Assembly: GCA_030615435.1 (NCBI GenBank)
Contig: JAUWZH010000132.1
Coordinates: 1 to 7,000, forward strand
Length of the DNA: 7,000 nucleotides
DNA from: Candidatus Brocadiaceae bacterium
Lineage (GTDB): Bacteria; Planctomycetota; Brocadiia; SM23-32
Direction of reading: 5' to 3'
This document shows positions 5,285 through 7,000 of the stretch, piece after piece. A program made the position numbers and the translations under genes. The notes below the pieces were generated by a model. It did no database searches. It saw only the letters and a program-made list of their open reading frames with translations, and was not told the origin of the DNA. Within the stretch, counting starts at the first letter, position 1. Every line of letters begins with the position of its first letter.

Positions 5285-6517
5285 CTAGAATGGGATGTCT
5301 CCCTCCTCTTGCCCTTGGCCAGCGGCTGTTTCCGCTTCGACCTCGTCCGATTCCACCTCGTCACCTGCTGAAGGCAGTTCAAGAATCCTGGAAGCCTCTC
5401 CATCAGGCAACTGCTCGACCGAACGAAGTCTTCGCTCCATGGCCCGACTCCGCACGCCAGTCTCATCGATTGTCCGGCTCGTCGTGTCTAGCTGGCGCTT
5501 GACCTTGTCCAGCACAGACCCGAATTTTCCAAATTCCGTCTTTACAGCTCGCAAGACCTTCCAGACCTCCGTTGACCGCTGCTCGATTGCCAAGGTTTGG
5601 AAGCCGATGCGCAGGCTGCTGAGAAGTGCCGCCAGCGTGGTCGGCCCCGCCGCAAGAACCCGGTAGCGCTGCTGGAGTTCTTCGACAAGGCCGGGCTGAC
5701 GGAGTACCTCGGCATAGAGGCCCTCTGTAGCCAGGAACATAATCCCGAAGTCGGTCGTGTTCGGCGGGTCCACGTACTTGTCATGGATGTCCTTCGCCGC
5801 AGACCTGACAGTCCGGACTAAGGCATCCGTCGCGCTCTGAACTGCCTCAGGATCGCCTGTCTCAGCTGCGCTCTGCACACGGAGGTAGTCTTCTTGAGGG
5901 AACTTGGAGTCAATAGCAAGCCATACACAGGTATCAGGATCGTCCTTCGGACCGGGTAGTCGAACAGCATACTCAACCACCTCGGTAGACCCTACCTTCG
6001 GCCGGACGTTCTTCTCGTACTGACCGGGTGCAAGGATCTGCTCCAAGATTGCTCCCAACTGAACTTCGCCCCACGTGCCACGCGTCTTGACATTCGTCAG
6101 CACTTTCTTGAGATCCCCAACGCCCGTGGCCAGATTCTGCATTTCGCCGAGCCCCTTGTGGACAGCCTCCAACCGGTCACTCACGAGCTTGAAGGATTCT
6201 CCGAGCCTTTTCTCGAGCGTATCGTGCAGCTTCTCGTCCACGGTCTTGCGCATTTCGTCGAGCTTCTTCTCGTTACCTTCTTGAAGCTCTTTGATGCGAG
6301 AGTCAAAGGTGTTGCGAATGCGATCCAGTCCGGCCGATACCTCTTCACGAAGCTCCTTTCCTGCAGTCCGGGCCTCCTCGCGGCCCGTTCGAAGGTCGTC
6401 GCGCAGGTCTTTCCCGGCACTCTGGGAACCCTTTGACGCACGGACCAGCAGGACAACGGCTAAGACTGCGGTCAGGACGGTGACGGCCAGAATTATCCAG
6501 AGAAGTGCGTCAGTCAT
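5285..6517 (-). CDS. rmuC: RmuC family DNA recombination protein
   Basis: 410 residues, in the usual range. Residues 4-26 are one hydrophobic segment (probably a membrane anchor). A long charged coiled coil spans about 32-125, and the RmuC domain runs from about 125 to 360. Typical motifs are RGTWGEVQLGAILEQIL (146-162), the IDSKFP motif (202-207) and a downstream segment containing FGIMFLATEGLYAEVL. Known for the family: loss of rmuC in E. coli raises rearrangement at short inverted repeats, and the core resembles a PD-(D/E)XK nuclease fold; Asp203 and Lys205 would be the D-x-K residues. The C-terminal 45 residues are acidic, probably disordered, and end in EEGDIPF, matching the tip of single-stranded DNA-binding protein (see findings). 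The start is supported by GGAG 6 bases before the ATG (6524-6527). It is on the same strand as the cassette but 188 bases from it, so it is probably a separate unit. Confidence 0.93.
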   Translation of the reverse strand: MTDALLWIILAVTVLTAVLAVVLLVRASKGSQSAGKDLRDDLRTGREEARTAGKELREEVSAGLDRIRNTFDSRIKELQEGNEKKLDEMRKTVDEKLHDTLEKRLGESFKLVSDRLEAVHKGLGEMQNLATGVGDLKKVLTNVKTRGTWGEVQLGAILEQILAPGQYEKNVRPKVGSTEVVEYAVRLPGPKDDPDTCVWLAIDSKFPQEDYLRVQSAAETGDPEAVQSATDALVRTVRSAAKDIHDKYVDPPNTTDFGIMFLATEGLYAEVLRQPGLVEELQQRYRVLAAGPTTLAALLSSLRIGFQTLAIEQRSTEVWKVLRAVKTEFGKFGSVLDKVKRQLDTTSRTIDETGVRSRAMERRLRSVEQLPDGEASRILELPSAGDEVESDEVEAETAAGQGQEEGDIPF

Positions 6518-6648
6518 GATTGGCTCCAGGCCGCGTCACTGCGATAGCCGGCCAATGCAGAATACGCGCCTCTGCCCAAGCCGGGAAGCATCCGGTCGCC
6601 GTCTGTTCCAACCCATTAAGCGACTTCGCCTCGGTCCAAGCGTCTGTA

Positions 6649-6677
6649 ATACTACCCTTTGCGGCGAAGCTGCGCAA
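6649..6677 (-). promoter_or_regulatory. Possible promoter of rmuC
   Basis: The minus strand reads TTGCGC (6677-6672), a 17-base spacer, then TAGTAT (6654-6649). The -10 matches 4 of 6 consensus bases and the -35 matches 3 of 6, with ideal spacing. The leader before rmuC would be about 125 bases. Weak but the best candidate I see in this gap. Confidence 0.3.
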
Positions 6678-6718
6678 GGCGGTTCGAGAGGGTTGCTTTC
6701 GGGGTCCAAGTCGAACGC

Positions 6719-6745
6719 GGTTGTTAACTTAGAGGGGGTTGTTAA
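6719..6745 (+). repeat. Short direct repeat GGTTGTTAA
   Basis: Two perfect 9-base copies, at 6719-6727 and 6737-6745, are offset by 18 bases, inside the arms of the larger inverted repeat. The AT-rich bases around them contrast with the GC-rich surroundings. Could be a binding site for a dimeric protein; role unknown. Confidence 0.45.
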
Positions 6746-6783
6746 ACAGAGAATTAGAGAGTTTTGGCGCGGATTTCTGGCTT

Positions 6784-6812
6784 CCGAGAGCAACCTCCAC
6801 GGTTGCTCCCGG
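6784..6812 (-). other. 12-bp hairpin, complete in minus-strand RNA
   Basis: Arms CCGGGAGCAACC and GGTTGCTCTCGG (minus strand) fold around a 5-base loop with 11 Watson-Crick pairs and one G-U pair. The plus strand has an A-C mismatch at that step, which slightly favours a minus-strand RNA. No T-run follows, so it is not a standard terminator. Confidence 0.55.
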
Positions 6813-6890
6813 ACCCCGGTCGCGCTCTCTCGAACCAGAGAATTCTGTCTTGCCCTCCGAAACGCGCTAAACCTTTGGCCCACAACGCCT

Positions 6891-6933
6891 AACGCAAGAG
6901 CCCCGGTTACTCTCGCTTCCGGGGCTTTGCGTT
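6891..6933 (-). terminator. Strong stem-loop downstream of the tRNA, probable terminator
   Basis: The arms are AACGCAA plus AGCCCCGG (6891-6897, 6899-6906) and CCGGGGCT plus TTGCGTT (6919-6933). They form 15 pairs with a single bulged G at 6898 and a 12-base loop. It lies 37 bases past the tRNA CCA in the direction of tRNA transcription. The U-run is poor on either strand (TTGCGTT), so termination may be imperfect or Rho-assisted. Confidence 0.6.
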
Positions 6934-6940
6934 AACTCAT

Positions 6941-6960
6941 CGGGGACGCAAAGTTCCCCG
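6941..6960 (-). other. Small stem-loop just after the tRNA
   Basis: CGGGGA (6941-6946) and TCCCCG (6955-6960) form a perfect 6-bp stem with an 8-base loop, starting 10 bases past the tRNA end. Its loop is complementary to the arm of the next hairpin (see findings). It may help tRNA 3' processing or termination. Confidence 0.5.
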
Positions 6961-6969
6961 TTCTTGTCG

Positions 6970-7000
6970 TGGCTCCCCCGCGAGGACTCGAACCTCGAAC
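6970..7000 (-). tRNA. tRNA 3' part, cut by the window end; possibly tRNA-Asn
   Basis: The minus strand shows a complete T arm: 5-bp stem CGAGG/CCTCG around the loop TTCGAGT, which fits the invariant TTCRANY pattern. The 7-base acceptor strand CGGGGGA follows, then discriminator G73 and an encoded CCA (6972-6970). The 5' half and anticodon lie outside the window. The acceptor implies a 5' end of TCCCCCG; a U1-A72 pair with G73 fits tRNA-Asn best, but the isotype is not proven. Confidence 0.85.

Larger units (their letters stand above)
6681..6836. repeat. Nested inverted repeat
   Basis: Outer arms GGTTCGAGAG (6681-6690) and CTCTCGAACC (6827-6836) are perfect complements. Inner arms GGGGTCC (6701-6707) and GGACCCC (6811-6817) are also perfect and lie in nested order. 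The 12-bp hairpin at 6784-6812 sits inside, although its base overlaps the inner arm by two bases. The structure could be a folded RNA or a protein-binding DNA site. Confidence 0.5.
6518..6969. other. Non-coding stretch between rmuC and the tRNA, rich in hairpins
   Basis: Open frames here (minus 6536-6883, and a plus frame running out of antisense rmuC) give Arg- and Ser-rich translations with no family look and no ribosome-binding site, so I call no gene. The half nearest the tRNA holds four inverted repeats, listed separately, and a pair of direct repeats. The half nearest rmuC holds the possible promoter and the rmuC ribosome-binding site. Confidence 0.6.

Noticed and set aside
6536..6883. 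115-codon minus-strand frame upstream of rmuC
   Set aside because: No ribosome-binding site, no family features, and the frame crosses several inverted repeats; it looks like non-coding sequence.

Overview
This is a GC-rich bacterial window. The organism cannot be named from sequence alone. A large serine recombinase linked to a DUF2924 protein, a short acidic ORF and a small helix-turn-helix (HTH) protein, next to a TPR-CHAT protein, is the kind of gene company I associate with Planctomycetota and related environmental bacteria. That is an impression from memory, not a search result.

Layout. Bases 1-2238 (+) hold a TPR-CHAT protein: near-identical 46-residue tetratricopeptide units, a linker, and a caspase-like CHAT protease domain with an intact His/Cys dyad. 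The unit at 1-138 is in frame and of exactly the right length but carries a TGA stop, and the first ATG after it has no ribosome-binding site. The gene is therefore probably a 5'-disrupted version of a longer array that began before the window. Bases 2239-2371 are a short convergent gap with no clear terminator. Bases 2372-5096 (-) are a tight four-gene cassette, read in the order short acidic ORF, DUF2924 protein, large serine recombinase, HTH protein. The last three overlap by 8 and 4 bases and each start can be placed, so the cassette is very likely co-translated. Bases 5097-5284 hold a possible promoter for it and a G-quadruplex-type G-run motif. Bases 5285-6517 (-) encode an RmuC-family protein with an N-terminal membrane anchor, a long coiled coil, and an unexpected SSB-like C-terminal tip (DIPF). 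Bases 6518-6969 hold no convincing gene but several strong hairpins, including a pair that can refold into a mutually exclusive third structure. The window ends in the 3' part of a tRNA gene (-), best guess tRNA-Asn.

How the parts may work together. The cassette looks like a mobile or recently mobile module: the recombinase cuts and joins DNA, the HTH protein may bind its site or regulate it, and DUF2924 and the short ORF are partners of unknown function. RmuC is a genome-maintenance gene and is probably part of the host backbone. The TPR-CHAT protein could be a stress- or phage-triggered protease, but no CRISPR array, sensor or obvious substrate gene is visible beside it.
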